From Shewanella benthica (GTDB lineage: Bacteria; Pseudomonadota; Gammaproteobacteria; Enterobacterales; Shewanellaceae), in assembly GCA_023284085.1 (NCBI GenBank), contig JAKVHY010000012.1:1-64000 (forward strand): DNA of 64,000 nt, given 5' to 3'. A model generated the notes under the pieces. That model saw only the letters and a program-made list of their open reading frames with translations, was not told the origin of the DNA and made no database searches. The translations under genes were made by a program, and so were the position numbers. Positions within the stretch are counted from its first letter, which is position 1, and the number at the start of each line of letters is the position of its first letter. This document shows positions 47,000-56,971 of this stretch, piece after piece.

Positions 47000-47749
47000 T
47001 TAATCCTGTTTTTCTTGCTCATCGTCTTCTTCATCGTCCTTTTTACTGTAGAAACGCGCAGCAATCAATCCCCCTTCAAATAATATCAGCATAGGCACTG
47101 CCAACATAGTCTGAGAAATGATGTCTGGTGGAGTCAATAGCATGCCTAAAACGAAGGCGCCGACTACGATATAAGGCCGCTTAGATTTGAGCTCATCCGG
47201 CGTGGTAACACCTGCCCAACAGAGTAAGATCACTGCGATGGGGATTTCGAAGGCTAAACCGAAGGCAAAGAAGAGCTTAAGCACGAAGCTCAGATAACTG
47301 CTGATATCCGTCGCAACCTGAACGCCTTCAGGAGCAGCACTGGCAAAAAAACCAAATACCACAGGAAAAACAACATAATAAGAGAAGGCTATTCCCAGAT
47401 AAAACAGGAGTGTGCTACTGGCGAGCAGAGGCATCATCAAACGCTTCTCATGCTTATACAGGCCTGGTGCAATAAACGACCAAATTTGATATAAGACATA
47501 GGGGATGGCGATAAAGAAAGATAACACCAGAGTTAGCTTAAAGGGCGCAAAGAATGGCGCCGCCACATCGGTTGCAATCATGCTACTGGATTCAGGCAGA
47601 GCCTGCATCAGAGGCGTTGCCATATAATGGTAAATATCATTGGACCAATAGGCCAGACAAGCAAAAATCACGAGCACACTGCCGGTTGCATGAAGCAGGC
47701 GGGTGCGTAGCTCGAGTAGATGAGTGATAAGAGGCTGCTGTTGCGACAT
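47000..47749 (-). CDS. tatC: Twin-arginine translocase subunit TatC
   Basis: The 249-aa inner-membrane protein has six predicted helices and the family motifs [14 protein letters not shown] at the N-terminus, FSFIAPGL-like [14 protein letters not shown] in the first periplasmic loop region and FALAFEIPI-like FGLAFEIPI. It is the twin-arginine signal receptor. The C-terminal tail is Asp/Glu-rich. It lies 3 bp after tatB. Confidence 0.97.
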   Translation of the reverse strand: MSQQQPLITHLLELRTRLLHATGSVLVIFACLAYWSNDIYHYMATPLMQALPESSSMIATDVAAPFFAPFKLTLVLSFFIAIPYVLYQIWSFIAPGLYKHEKRLMMPLLASSTLLFYLGIAFSYYVVFPVVFGFFASAAPEGVQVATDISSYLSFVLKLFFAFGLAFEIPIAVILLCWAGVTTPDELKSKRPYIVVGAFVLGMLLTPPDIISQTMLAVPMLILFEGGLIAARFYSKKDDEEDDEQEKQD

Positions 47750-47752
47750 GGA

Positions 47753-48151
47753 CTACCCGCTAGGTTTTTCTGAAGTTGAGCTAGTCTCAGTTGTGCTTGT
47801 CGTCGAAGGTGTAGGAACTGCGGCCGCATTGGCGCTAGCCGAAGGTGTTTCTTCTACCTTATAGGGACGATTAACTGATTGAGCTGCGTCTTTTAATTGA
47901 TCGATTGACTCCTGTAACTCGGGAGAAAGATTCTTTAAACCCTGACTTTCAGCCTTTTTTAAGTCTGAATGCAGTTGCTCAATTTTAAGCTCCTGCTCGA
48001 GTTCATCTTTCACCGAATTCGCCATGTTTTTCATGGCGCGGATCCAACCTGTAATTGAGCGAATTGCTAACGGTAATCTTTCAGGGCCGAGTACGACTAG
48101 CCCTAAAATACCGATCAACAATAGCTCCATAAAGCCTATACCGTCGAACAT
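47753..48151 (-). CDS. tatB: Sec-independent translocase subunit TatB
   Basis: The 132-aa protein has the N-terminal membrane helix with [22 protein letters not shown], including the Glu and the GPERLP hinge, an amphipathic helix (about 25-60) and a low-complexity Ala/Ser/Thr tail. It works with TatC in signal binding. It lies 6 bp after tatA. Confidence 0.96.
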   Translation of the reverse strand: MFDGIGFMELLLIGILGLVVLGPERLPLAIRSITGWIRAMKNMANSVKDELEQELKIEQLHSDLKKAESQGLKNLSPELQESIDQLKDAAQSVNRPYKVEETPSASANAAAVPTPSTTSTTETSSTSEKPSG

Positions 48152-48157
48152 AAGGAA

Positions 48158-48397
48158 TTACGCCTGTTCTTTGTCCTTAGACTCCGACTTCTTTTCAGGA
48201 GCCGCTGCAGAAGTTTTAGCTAGGTCTGAGCCATTCTCTTCGATTGCTTTCTTGTCGTCTTCGCTAGACATGGCGCTCTTAAACCCTTTGACCGCGCCGC
48301 CTAAGTCGCCACCAAGTGAGCGTAATTTCTTGGTTCCAAATAATAAAATCACGATCACTGCGATGATCAGAAGTTGCCAAATACCCATGTTACCCAT
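48158..48397 (-). CDS. tatA: Sec-independent translocase subunit TatA
   Basis: The 79-aa protein has one membrane helix ([19 protein letters not shown], about 7-25), the FGxxKL hinge, the amphipathic helix [12 protein letters not shown] and an acidic-basic tail. It forms the variable-size Tat pore. ATG codons at residues 1 and 4 are both possible starts. It begins the tatABC set downstream of ubiB. Confidence 0.96.
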   Translation of the reverse strand: MGNMGIWQLLIIAVIVILLFGTKKLRSLGGDLGGAVKGFKSAMSSEDDKKAIEENGSDLAKTSAAAPEKKSESKDKEQA

Positions 48398-48458
48398 GAC
48401 GTTTACCTCGTAAAAATGTGTATAGTTCTATTATGAACTTATCGTTAATTAGTGCTAG

Positions 48459-50108
48459 CTAAAATTTATGATTCTTTGGTCTGGATCGCCAACCGAGCAG
48501 CCATAATAAGGTGCCCATGGTGAAGCAGGTGTAAGAGGCCCATAGTGTAGCGTCTTGATTAAACAAAATAGTGCCGCAGATCACTAAAACTGCGGATGTA
48601 AGCAAAAGATAGTTACTTTTATGGGCCTTTTGTTGCTGTTTAAGGTAACGCTCCAGCATCTTGTTCTGTGATTTAACAAAATTCTTGCCCACTTTGAGAT
48701 TGTCGTACACCAATTCTGGGAGCTCTGGGAGTTTATCCAGCCAGTATGGCATCTCTTGCTTGATCTTCTTCGCCATCGCCTTGGGGCCGACTTGTTCCGA
48801 CATCCAATCTTCCAGGAAAGGTTTGGCGGTTTGCCAAAGATCCAGCTGAGGATAGAGCTGACGCCCTAATCCTTCGATATAGAGCAGTGTCTTTTCCAGT
48901 AGCACCAGCTGAGGCTGAACCACCATATCGAAGCGTCTCGCGGTGCGAAATAGCTCAAGCAGTACATGACCAAAAGAGATCTCGTCTAATGGTTTGTTAA
49001 ACATAGGCTCACACACGACTTTGACAGCCTGCTCGAACGCGCCGATATCGGTATCTGAGGAGACCCAACCAGACTCGATATAGAGTTGGGCAATTCTGCG
49101 GTAGTCGCGATTGAAGAAGGCGAGGAAGTTTTCTGCCAGATAGCGTTTATCTTCATCGGTCAAAGTACCCATGATGCCGCAATCTAATCCGATATAGTAA
49201 GGATCATCCGGATGCTCGCGGCTGACAAATATGTTGCCTGGGTGCATATCGGCGTGGAAGAAGTTATCTCTGAATACCTGAGTGAAAAACAGTTCTACAC
49301 CGCGTTCGGCCAATCTTTTCAGGTTAGTGCCTTGGGCTTTCAATGCCGCCATATCCGAGACCGGGATGCCGTAGATCCGCTCCATCACGATCAGACGTCT
49401 GAAACAGAGATCTTCATACATATAGGGAACGTATAAGGACCCTGAGTCGAGGAAGTTGTTTCTGAGTCTGATGGCATTGAGGGCTTCTAACTTGAGATTC
49501 AGCTCTCCCTCTATGGTCGTGCGGTAGTCTTCAATCACTTCGGCTGGGCGCAAACGGTTACCCTGGCCCAGCAATGCCTCGAGAAAGTTGGCGGTCTGAG
49601 ACATGAGTAGAATATCGGCTTGGACCTGGGCTTCTACATTTGGCCGCAGGACCTTGAGTACCACAGCCTTGCCGTTGGATTTTAGCGTCGCCGTGTGGAC
49701 CTGTGAAATAGAAGCCGATGCCAATGGAATGTCATCGAAATCTTCGAAGTAAGTGTCGATTGGTTTGCCTAGCTCAGTTTCGATCATCTCTCTGGCGATG
49801 GCTGAGTCGAAGGGGGGGACTCTGTCTTGCAACATGGCAAGTTCTTCGGCCCATTCGTCACTGAGTAGATCTCGTCTGGTAGAAAGCATCTGGCCAAACT
49901 TGATATAAACGGGCCCCAGCTCTTGCATGGCAAGCTTTAAGCGTTCACCGCCTATCTTGTCCTTGTGCTGGTTTCTAATCCAGAACAGACCGCAACGAAG
50001 GAGTCTGAAATACCAGGGAGTCATTTTAGCAGGAATTAACTCATCGAGCCCATGGTGAAGGGATATCTTGATAACTTGATAAGCTCGTCTGATACTTTTT
50101 AGCGTCAT
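48459..50108 (-). CDS. ubiB: UbiB, ABC1/ADCK-type ubiquinone biosynthesis ATPase
   Basis: The 549-aa protein has the UbiB hallmarks: [13 protein letters not shown] (KxGQ motif, about 70-82), the Ala-rich nucleotide loop [22 protein letters not shown] and the metal site GLDCGIMG. Two membrane helices close the C-terminus (about 500-540). It aids aerobic ubiquinone synthesis, probably by extracting or presenting polyprenyl intermediates. It lies 15 bp after ubiJ, in the ubiE-ubiJ-ubiB operon. Confidence 0.96.
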   Translation of the reverse strand: MTLKSIRRAYQVIKISLHHGLDELIPAKMTPWYFRLLRCGLFWIRNQHKDKIGGERLKLAMQELGPVYIKFGQMLSTRRDLLSDEWAEELAMLQDRVPPFDSAIAREMIETELGKPIDTYFEDFDDIPLASASISQVHTATLKSNGKAVVLKVLRPNVEAQVQADILLMSQTANFLEALLGQGNRLRPAEVIEDYRTTIEGELNLKLEALNAIRLRNNFLDSGSLYVPYMYEDLCFRRLIVMERIYGIPVSDMAALKAQGTNLKRLAERGVELFFTQVFRDNFFHADMHPGNIFVSREHPDDPYYIGLDCGIMGTLTDEDKRYLAENFLAFFNRDYRRIAQLYIESGWVSSDTDIGAFEQAVKVVCEPMFNKPLDEISFGHVLLELFRTARRFDMVVQPQLVLLEKTLLYIEGLGRQLYPQLDLWQTAKPFLEDWMSEQVGPKAMAKKIKQEMPYWLDKLPELPELVYDNLKVGKNFVKSQNKMLERYLKQQQKAHKSNYLLLTSAVLVICGTILFNQDATLWASYTCFTMGTLLWLLGWRSRPKNHKF

Positions 50109-50123
50109 GTCTTAACGTTCGCC

Positions 50124-50741
50124 TTATTTAGGAGAGTGGCCTTGTAGGTGTTTGATTCGTTTTTCTATGGCGTCAACATCTGCCACCAGATCATCGATTC
50201 TATCACCGAAATGAATAAATTCGATTTTATGGGGGGCTAACTTATATTCTTCGGTGGTTAATTGACCTATATGGGAGCGACTCTTGTGAAAGACGTTAGC
50301 GAGATCGGATTTGATTTGCTTAACCCCTCTCGTTAAAAAGTGAGTCGGAGCATCGCCAATATAGCGGGATATAGGCTCTGCGAAATCGAACTCCACCTGA
50401 TGCATATAATGACTGAAGGTCTGCAGCAAGCTGAGATCGCCTTCGATACTGAGCTTGTCTTGCTTTATCAGCTCGGTGAGGTTAGCCCCTTCGGTTAATT
50501 GATATAGGGTGGTTATATCGGCATTGACCTTAGTGGTGATTTCACCTTCATATTTGCTTAACACCTGAATTTCACCGGCAAAAACCAGATAGATTGGCCA
50601 GCTGAGCTGGCTCAATTGAATACAAAGGACCTTGCCATGTAGAGTACGCAATTTGGCATACTCCTCGGGTGACTGAGCGAGGACTTGCTTGAAAGCTGTC
50701 TCAAGCCCGGCGCTGAGTAGCAATGCCATTTCACGTTTCAT
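50124..50741 (-). CDS. ubiJ: Ubiquinone biosynthesis accessory factor UbiJ
   Basis: The 205-aa protein has an N-terminal SCP2 lipid-binding domain (about 15-120, with LCIQLSQLSWPIYLVF and GDLSLLQTF) and a C-terminal helical coiled coil (about 130-200, ending VDAIEKRIKHLQG). UbiJ with UbiK organises the soluble Ubi complex around hydrophobic intermediates. Position between ubiE and ubiB confirms the assignment. Confidence 0.93.
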   Translation of the reverse strand: MKREMALLLSAGLETAFKQVLAQSPEEYAKLRTLHGKVLCIQLSQLSWPIYLVFAGEIQVLSKYEGEITTKVNADITTLYQLTEGANLTELIKQDKLSIEGDLSLLQTFSHYMHQVEFDFAEPISRYIGDAPTHFLTRGVKQIKSDLANVFHKSRSHIGQLTTEEYKLAPHKIEFIHFGDRIDDLVADVDAIEKRIKHLQGHSPK

Positions 50742-50814
50742 AAGTTATCCAATGACTGAATTCAGGCTCGTATTCGGACTATCTTTGTTGAGTATAATGG
50801 CGCAAATGCGAGAG

Positions 50815-51570
50815 TTAAAACTTGTAGCCTTTATGGAGAGCAACTATGCCATCTGTCATGTTGGTGTAGTCAACCTGTTCAAAACCAGCCTCGACCATCA
50901 TACCTTTTAAGGTTTCTTGATCTGGGTGCATGCGAATAGATTCAGCCAGATATGCATAACTGTCGGCATCTTGGGTAATGAGAGCGCCCATTTTTGGCAT
51001 TATTTTGAAGCTATAAAGATCATAAATCTTGCGCATCAAGTCATGCTTTGGCTTGGAAAATTCAAGAATTAATAGCTTTCCACCAGGCTTAAGCACGCGC
51101 AGCATAGAGCGGATTGCCGCATCTTTGTCGGTGACATTCCTCAAGCCAAAGGCGATGGTGATAATATCGAAATGATTATCGGGAAATGGCAGGGCTTCGG
51201 CATTAGCCTGAACATAGTTAACGTTGCCAACAATGCCCTTATCTCTGAGTTTTTCACGACCGACCTTGAGCATGGAATCGTTGATGTCGGCAAGAGTCAC
51301 TTGACCTCTGTCACCCACTAGGTGAGAGAACTTTGCGGTTAAGTCGCCTGTACCACCGGCAAGATCTAATACCTTCATGCCTGGTCGTGCACCTGAGCTT
51401 TCGATGGTAAAACGTTTCCACATGCGGTGAATACCGAAAGACATGACATCATTCATGATGTCATATTTGGCTGCAACAGAATGAAATACGCCAGCGACCA
51501 TATCGGCCTTCTGATCCGCCTCAACTGTTTTATAACCGAAATGGGTACTTTTTTCTGTGCCCTGTGACAT
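50815..51570 (-). CDS. ubiE: Ubiquinone/menaquinone C-methyltransferase UbiE
   Basis: The 251-aa SAM enzyme methylates demethylmenaquinone and the ubiquinone intermediate, so it serves both quinone pools. Motifs are [19 protein letters not shown], motif [13 protein letters not shown] and the family signature GLRNVTDK. The open frame reaches 51648, but the family start [16 protein letters not shown] is at 51570. It heads the ubiE-ubiJ-ubiB operon. Confidence 0.96.
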   Translation of the reverse strand: MSQGTEKSTHFGYKTVEADQKADMVAGVFHSVAAKYDIMNDVMSFGIHRMWKRFTIESSGARPGMKVLDLAGGTGDLTAKFSHLVGDRGQVTLADINDSMLKVGREKLRDKGIVGNVNYVQANAEALPFPDNHFDIITIAFGLRNVTDKDAAIRSMLRVLKPGGKLLILEFSKPKHDLMRKIYDLYSFKIMPKMGALITQDADSYAYLAESIRMHPDQETLKGMMVEAGFEQVDYTNMTDGIVALHKGYKF

Positions 51571-51782
51571 CTGGTTGTTCCTATCTATGCAATGATTATA
51601 AGCGAGTGTAAGCCATTCATTCACGTCGCAGAATGTCCCATCAAGCACATTGTGATCGATGTTAGTTATCTGGACTCGGAATTATTGAAAATGCGCGTTG
51701 GCGCAGGCTTTCGCAAATTTGACTGCGCATTACATCATAATATTAGCCAATGGTGAATAGTAGCGGGTAAAAATACGCTAAA

Positions 51783-51866
51783 CCTAGTTCCTAGTTCCTA
51801 GTTCCTAGTTCCTAGTTCCTAGATTCTAGGACCTAGGAACTAAAACCTAAGAACTAGATCTAACCT
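51783..51866. repeat. Heptanucleotide tandem repeat (CCTAGTT) after hutG
   Basis: Five exact CCTAGTT units (51783-51817) are followed by about seven diverged 7-bp units (CCTAGAT, TCTAGGA, CCTAGGA, ACTAAAA, CCTAAGA and others). The array runs up to and across the hutG stop codon at 51860-51862. CTAG, normally scarce in such genomes, is dense here. Confidence 0.85.
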
Positions 51867-52903
51867 ATCTGTTGCGACTGCATTCTGCCTTGGATATACG
51901 CATAAATTAGCTCGCTGATACTCTGGCCTGTTTCGCGATAACCGGCCGCTATGCCTGCGACATGACAGCTAGGTGCGGCTTCCGCTAAGTGCAGATAGGC
52001 GCAGGGGGTATTCCTGGCTATGGTGCTCACATAATGTAGGGCGTCCAGCAGTGGTATTCCCGCAGCCGTCGAGGCACTGCTGGGCATATTGATGATGGCA
52101 TCGAGATCCAGCTCAAGAGCGACGGGTAGCTGGCTGTCGTTGAGGCGCGTGACTATCTCATCTAATGCCGACTTCAAGGTGATTTCTCGGCGTACCCAGA
52201 TAGACTGCAAGGTGTGCCAGTGGCCACCGAAGGTGCTGAGCTGCTCCAGCGTTTCTTCACTGTTCTTGAGTTCATGCATACCAAGTACATGGTAGTAACC
52301 CAATGCGCCACTGGCCGCCGCATAGCTAAAACCATTGCCGCTATGACGACCTTCTCGTGGGCGAAAATCGGAATGGGGATCTAAGTTCACTGCAGCGACT
52401 TTTTTGTTATGTGTGTTTTTCACTGACATCAATAAGCCATAAGCATTGTTATGGCCACCGCCGATAACGATAGGCTCTAGGCCCGCCGCTATTATCTGGC
52501 TGGCTACCGAAATTACACGTCCATCAAGCAGGTCAACATTTTTTCTCAGTGAATCCGCATCGGCACCTTCGGCTAGTTGTAGATCGTCTGTCTGTATCTG
52601 GCCCAGGACCAGGCACTCGCTGCCACTGAAGAAGCGATTAGATTGTAGGTTGAGAAATTGTGCCATGGCCGATTCGAAGGCATCGGTTGCGCCGCCGCGG
52701 CCTAGGTTGGCGCGTGGACCTATGTCTTCGCCTATGCCTATGATGACGAAACGCACGCCACTGGATTTAGCGTTATCGAGTGTGTCGGTGACAGGGTTTG
52801 CGCTATCGCAAAAGTGAACCGTCTGGGCAAGTTTGGTTTCACCGTCACGAATGGAAACGAGTTGCCGACACACTTGTGTTGTAAAAGGAATGAGATATTG
52901 CAT
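51860..52903 (-). CDS. hutG: Arginase-superfamily hydrolase, probable formimidoylglutamase
   Basis: The 347-aa ureohydrolase has all three metal-binding motifs: GGGHNNAYG (His151), NLDPHSDFR (Asp175, His177, Asp179) and ELDLDAI (Asp266, Asp268). The GGGHN/DPHSDFR forms resemble the HutG-like branch rather than arginase (GGDHS/DAHxD). Formimidoylglutamase cleaves N-formimino-glutamate in histidine degradation, but no other hut gene is nearby, so agmatinase-like or other activity remains possible. Its 3' end merges with a heptamer repeat array. Confidence 0.7.
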   Translation of the reverse strand: MQYLIPFTTQVCRQLVSIRDGETKLAQTVHFCDSANPVTDTLDNAKSSGVRFVIIGIGEDIGPRANLGRGGATDAFESAMAQFLNLQSNRFFSGSECLVLGQIQTDDLQLAEGADADSLRKNVDLLDGRVISVASQIIAAGLEPIVIGGGHNNAYGLLMSVKNTHNKKVAAVNLDPHSDFRPREGRHSGNGFSYAAASGALGYYHVLGMHELKNSEETLEQLSTFGGHWHTLQSIWVRREITLKSALDEIVTRLNDSQLPVALELDLDAIINMPSSASTAAGIPLLDALHYVSTIARNTPCAYLHLAEAAPSCHVAGIAAGYRETGQSISELIYAYIQGRMQSQQIG

Positions 52904-53181
52904 GTCTGTTTAGTTCTTATTGTGATGCTTATGGATATATTGTGGCTTAATTTTTGATTCAAAGGCAATCAAAGAATCACATCGATGAGTTTCAATGTTC
53001 ATCGTTTATAGTTAAATATATGCGAAAATCTGGTTTGAAAACATCCATGGTTTAATCGATTAGATGATTGAAATATAAAGTGTTACCTATGTAAATTTGA
53101 CTTGGTGATTGTTGAGTTCACGGTGCAAAGATATTAAGCTGTGCGACTTTGTTAATGTTGTTATTTCTAATCGAGGCACGG

Positions 53182-55101
53182 ATGACCCGAATCATTTTCT
53201 CTCTCTTTTTACTGTTGTCGAGTTTGGTAGCACAAGCCGAGCTATTACCTACAGAGGCTTTTGGTTTATTGCCGCAATCTGAGCAAGTTAAGCTATCTCC
53301 CGATGGGAAAAAATTCTCTTACCTCTTTAATTATCAGGGTAAAACCTTAATTGGTGTCACTAACATAGAGACGGGTAAAAATCACTTCATTGTAAGGACA
53401 GATAATCAGAAATTTAAAATAGGTTGGTATAAATGGGCTAATAATGACCTTCTGCTAGTGAGCGCGGATTATCCTGTACAGCGTGGAGGATTAAAGTATA
53501 CCGAAGCCAGACTGCTCAAGATTCGAGCCGACGGCACCGGAACTGTCGATAGTGTTCTACGGTTAAAGCAGAAGGAAAGGAGTCCGCAATTTCAGAATAA
53601 TATTATCGATCTTCTTCCCGATGAGCCTAACTACATATTGATGGCGCTCGATCTTAAAATAGCCAATAGACCCGATGTATATAAAGTTAATTTAAACTCA
53701 AAAATCAGTAGGAAACTTGTTTATAGAAGCAAGAGTTATATTTCTCATTGGCTTACAGATCGCCAGCATAGAGTGAGACTAGGTTATGGACGAGATGAGA
53801 CTAAAATTTTCTATCGACTCCACGATTTAGAGACCGATGAATGGCGCAATATCTGGGAGTATGAGATTTTCGATGCTCCTGATATCACGCCTTTAGGCTT
53901 TGGTTTGAATCCATCTCATCTCTATATCCGTGCGATACACAATGATAGATACGCCATCTTTATGGTCGATGTATCGAGTAAACAGTTAACCCAAACCTTA
54001 GTTTATGCCGATGAAAATTATGATATTGAAGGATCGTTAATTTATTCGAAGAAGAGTAATGATGTCATAGGTGTTTATCATGGCGAAGCCAATGATGCTA
54101 AGCACTTTTTCGATCCTGATTACGCTAAGTTTCAGCAAGCCTTGAATAACGCAATTCCCGATGCCTATAACAATATTGCCAGCGTCAGTGATGATGAAAA
54201 TAAATATATCCTATTTACCAGTAACCCTCAGAGCCCTGGGGCTTATTACTTAGGCGACAGAAAATCGAAGCGGTTAGATTTCATTCTCGATGAATATCCA
54301 CTCCTGTTTCAGAAGTCGCTACCGGAGAAAACTAAAATCACTTTTCAGGCTCGTGACGGACTCAAAATAGAGGCGTATGTCACTCTACCTTATGATGATG
54401 TTGAGCCCAAAAATGCAGCCTTAATCATTCCCCATGGCGGCCCCATGGCACGTAACTATGGTGGATTCGATTGGTTTTCACAGTTTTTCGCCAGCCGGGG
54501 ATACACAATACTCGAGCCAAACTTTCGTGGTTCATCGGGATATGGTTTCGAGTTCGAAATGGCGTCGATCCAGAAGTGGGGAGGCGCGATGCAGGATGAT
54601 CTTGCCGATGCGGCTCGTTGGCTAACTGAGAATTACCCGGTGGATAAGCAAGGTATCTGTATTTTAGGTGCCAGTTATGGAGGTTATGCGGCCATGATGG
54701 CAGCTGTTAAGCAGCAAGATGTGTTTCGCTGTGCCGCGAGTTTTGCCGGCGTTTCAGATTTGGAGTATATCGTTCGTAAAGCCAGGCGTTTCACCAATTA
54801 CAAGGTCGTGAAGAAACAGATTGGGGATGACTCAGATAGGTTGGAACAGAATTCTCCGGTGAACTTTGCCAAAGAGATAAATATTCCATTGTTACTCATT
54901 CATGGTGATAAAGATCGTGTGGTCGATGTTTACCATAGTCGTGAGATGTTTGAGGAGCTTGAAGACTTAGGTAAACAGGTCGAATATATCGAGCTGGAAA
55001 ATGGTAACCATCACCTCGAGATTGAGGCAAATAGGCTCAAGACTCTGAACGCCTTCGATGCATTCCTGAGTAAACATCTGCAAGCAGACACTAAGTTGTA
55101 A
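53182..55101 (+). CDS. Secreted S9-family (prolyl oligopeptidase-like) peptidase
   Basis: The 639-aa protein has a signal peptide (1-18, ending AQAE), an N-terminal beta-propeller region (about 20-370) and an alpha/beta-hydrolase domain. The catalytic triad is Ser498 (GASYGGYAA), Asp578 (GDKDRVVDV) and a His at 610-611 (NGNHHLE). This is the S9C/acylaminoacyl-peptidase type common in Shewanella for periplasmic peptide breakdown. The frame extends upstream to 53149, but the signal peptide begins at ATG 53182 with GAGG 5 bp before it. A terminator follows at 55132-55165. Confidence 0.92.
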   Translation: MTRIIFSLFLLLSSLVAQAELLPTEAFGLLPQSEQVKLSPDGKKFSYLFNYQGKTLIGVTNIETGKNHFIVRTDNQKFKIGWYKWANNDLLLVSADYPVQRGGLKYTEARLLKIRADGTGTVDSVLRLKQKERSPQFQNNIIDLLPDEPNYILMALDLKIANRPDVYKVNLNSKISRKLVYRSKSYISHWLTDRQHRVRLGYGRDETKIFYRLHDLETDEWRNIWEYEIFDAPDITPLGFGLNPSHLYIRAIHNDRYAIFMVDVSSKQLTQTLVYADENYDIEGSLIYSKKSNDVIGVYHGEANDAKHFFDPDYAKFQQALNNAIPDAYNNIASVSDDENKYILFTSNPQSPGAYYLGDRKSKRLDFILDEYPLLFQKSLPEKTKITFQARDGLKIEAYVTLPYDDVEPKNAALIIPHGGPMARNYGGFDWFSQFFASRGYTILEPNFRGSSGYGFEFEMASIQKWGGAMQDDLADAARWLTENYPVDKQGICILGASYGGYAAMMAAVKQQDVFRCAASFAGVSDLEYIVRKARRFTNYKVVKKQIGDDSDRLEQNSPVNFAKEINIPLLLIHGDKDRVVDVYHSREMFEELEDLGKQVEYIELENGNHHLEIEANRLKTLNAFDAFLSKHLQADTKL

Positions 55102-55131
55102 ATCAGGCCTTGTCAGTCTGGCTTATAAATG

Positions 55132-55165
55132 AAAAAAGGATGATTGCACGCAATCATCCTTTTTA
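55132..55165. terminator. Bidirectional terminator between S9 peptidase and rraA
   Basis: The 14-bp stem AAAAAGGATGATTG/CAATCATCCTTTTT with loop CACG lies between the two convergent genes. Confidence 0.9.
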
Positions 55166-55184
55166 ATGTCTTATCTCGAGCTGC

Positions 55185-55670
55185 TTAATCGATATCTAAA
55201 GGCTCTGGCGACAGTATGATACCTGTGTTATCGGCGTAGACATGATCCAGGGGTAAGAAAGTGACGCCACCGAAGTTTACCGGGATTTCCAGCTCTCCTA
55301 CTGAATGGCCATCTGCACCGACCGGAATAGAGGCTAGTGCCTGAATGCCAATATCGAGATCTTCCAGCGCATCGACATCTCTCACCGAGCCGTAGATGAT
55401 GATGCCTTCCCATTTATTCTCTACCGCGATCCGGGCAATAGAGGAATCGAGCAGTGCGCGTCTTAAAGAGCCGCCACCATCTACAAGTAGAACCCTACCT
55501 TCACCATCTTGTTGAAGCGCTTCAGCGATAAGGCCGTTATCTTCGAAACATTTAATCGTGCTGATTGAGCCACCGAATGAGTTACAACCACCATAGTTAC
55601 TGAACATGGGCTCGACAACATCGACGACATCGATGTAAGTGTCACAAAGTTCTGAGGTGTTGTATTCCAT
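55185..55670 (-). CDS. rraA: Ribonuclease E activity regulator RraA
   Basis: The 161-aa trimer-forming protein binds RNase E and restrains mRNA decay. It begins [14 protein letters not shown] and keeps [36 protein letters not shown] and [20 protein letters not shown], closely matching E. coli RraA in sequence and length. The open frame reaches 55862, but the ATG at 55670 is preceded by AGGAG at 7 bp. RraA, RhlB and Rho in one window all touch RNA turnover. Confidence 0.95.
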   Translation of the reverse strand: MEYNTSELCDTYIDVVDVVEPMFSNYGGCNSFGGSISTIKCFEDNGLIAEALQQDGEGRVLLVDGGGSLRRALLDSSIARIAVENKWEGIIIYGSVRDVDALEDLDIGIQALASIPVGADGHSVGELEIPVNFGGVTFLPLDHVYADNTGIILSPEPLDID

Positions 55671-56004
55671 AGTCATACTCCTGTAGATCGATATTGTGCT
55701 GAGTCGTGCACAATTTGACGAGATAAGGCCAGTATATAAGGGATTCTTAAAAAGAAAAGTGTTATCAATCACGCAATTGTTGATATATGCGCCTATTAAC
55801 AGCTTTGTTGTAAAGTTTCTTTGTCTGCGCAATAAACCGGCGGTGAACGTGATGTAGGTCATTAAATGACGTATTTTTATTACATGTATGGCGTAAGTTT
55901 GTTAGCATAAGCTTAGATTAAATTAACTTAACTTTAACTTGCTTTAGGGGCACGGACCCCCCAATTCGCTTATGGATGGCACAAGGCCTTAAAAAGGTAC
56001 CTTC
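55671..56004. promoter_or_regulatory. Divergent region rraA/ygjV
   Basis: The 334 bp are AT-rich with short runs such as AACTTAACTTTAACTT (55926-55941) and a GGGG/CCCC hairpin-like spot near 55948-55961. AAGG, 7 bp before ATG 56005, is the ygjV ribosome site. I see no gene. Confidence 0.4.
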
Positions 56005-56250
56005 ATGGAAGCTTCAACGATTGAAATTATTGGTTATTTTGCCTCAGTAATGGTAGCCATTTCATTGATGATGAAAGATATCATCTGGCTTAGATGTTTA
56101 AACTTTGCTGGTTGTTCCCTGTTCGTTGTCTACGGGATCTATATTTCGGCATGGCCAGTGGCTGGTATGAATGCATTTGTTGCCTGTATCAACATCTACC
56201 ACCTGATAAAAATCTATCGTACCAAACCACAGCAACTAGCTACAGCATAA
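56005..56250 (+). CDS. Small YgjV-family inner-membrane protein
   Basis: The 81-aa protein has about three membrane segments (9-24, 30-48, 52-72). It shows the pattern IGYFASVMVAISLMMKD...LRCLNF...VYGIYISAWPVAGMNAFV, which resembles YgjV and, more distantly, the three-helix SemiSWEET sugar-transporter unit. Transport has not been shown for YgjV, so no substrate is proposed. It is a single short gene. Confidence 0.75.
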   Translation: MEASTIEIIGYFASVMVAISLMMKDIIWLRCLNFAGCSLFVVYGIYISAWPVAGMNAFVACINIYHLIKIYRTKPQQLATA

Positions 56251-56325
56251 GAATATGCTAACAGGCATTTTCGAGTGTCATAAAAACTTAGACTAGTTGT
56301 CACCTCGCCGTAACGGCACCTTTTT

Positions 56326-56364
56326 AGGCTCTAAATCAGTATACCGCTGATGAGGAGCCTTTTT
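56326..56364 (+). promoter_or_regulatory. Hairpin that captures the PAP2 gene ribosome site
   Basis: AGGCTC (56326-56331) pairs with GAGCCT (56355-56360), and inside it ATCAG (56335-56339) pairs with CTGAT (56347-56351), leaving a 7-nt loop. Part of the ribosome site GAGGAG (56352-56357) is in the 3' arm. TTTTA and the ATG follow at once, so the shape is both terminator-like and ribosome-site-hiding. Confidence 0.5.
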
Positions 56365-56949
56365 ATGTTTGGCACTATTGCAAAATTAGACAAACAAGCC
56401 TTTCAATACGTCTTTGCGCTTAGCGAGCAAAGAGAGTGGCTTCTGCACGCCAGAAAAATCTCAAAAACCGGAGATGGTCCATTCTACTTCATATTTTCAC
56501 TGACCTTACTGGTGAGCCACGCCAGAGGAGGGGAGTTGTTTAGTCTGGCTCTAGCCGCGTTTATTCTCGAACTGCCACTTTACCTCATATTGAAGAACGC
56601 TATCAGGCGGACACGCCCTTGCCACAGGGGAGTTGTCTATCTTGAGGCAATGCCGGTAAATGTGGAACAAGGTGACTCGCTGCTTCCTGTTACCGCCGTT
56701 CACTCTTCGAAGCAATTCGAACCTTCGGATAAGTTTAGTCTGCCTTCGGGGCATACCGCTGCCGCATTCGTTATGGCTACTTCTATCTGGGCTATCTATC
56801 CACAATGGCTGTTATTGGCCTACTCCTGGGCCATAGCTATCGGGCTGTCACGTATTGCGCTTGGGGTGCACTATCCCTTGGATATTGTGGCTGGTGCGGT
56901 ACTGGGCTTAGGTTCAGTTGTGACTGTCTTATTTATAGCAGGCTACTGA
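56365..56949 (+). CDS. PAP2-family membrane phosphatase
   Basis: The 194-aa protein has the three acid-phosphatase motifs KNAIRRTRP, PSGHTAAAF and SRIALGVHYPLDIVAG with the catalytic His pair, and five to six membrane helices. PAP2 enzymes remove phosphate from lipids such as undecaprenyl pyrophosphate or phosphatidic acid. The frame extends to 56350, but AGGAG is 7 bp before ATG 56365. It is followed 22 bp later by the glycosyltransferase gene, so the pair may act on one lipid or glycolipid pathway. Confidence 0.9.
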   Translation: MFGTIAKLDKQAFQYVFALSEQREWLLHARKISKTGDGPFYFIFSLTLLVSHARGGELFSLALAAFILELPLYLILKNAIRRTRPCHRGVVYLEAMPVNVEQGDSLLPVTAVHSSKQFEPSDKFSLPSGHTAAAFVMATSIWAIYPQWLLLAYSWAIAIGLSRIALGVHYPLDIVAGAVLGLGSVVTVLFIAGY

Positions 56950-56971
56950 TTTTGTCATTTTTGGGAGAAAT

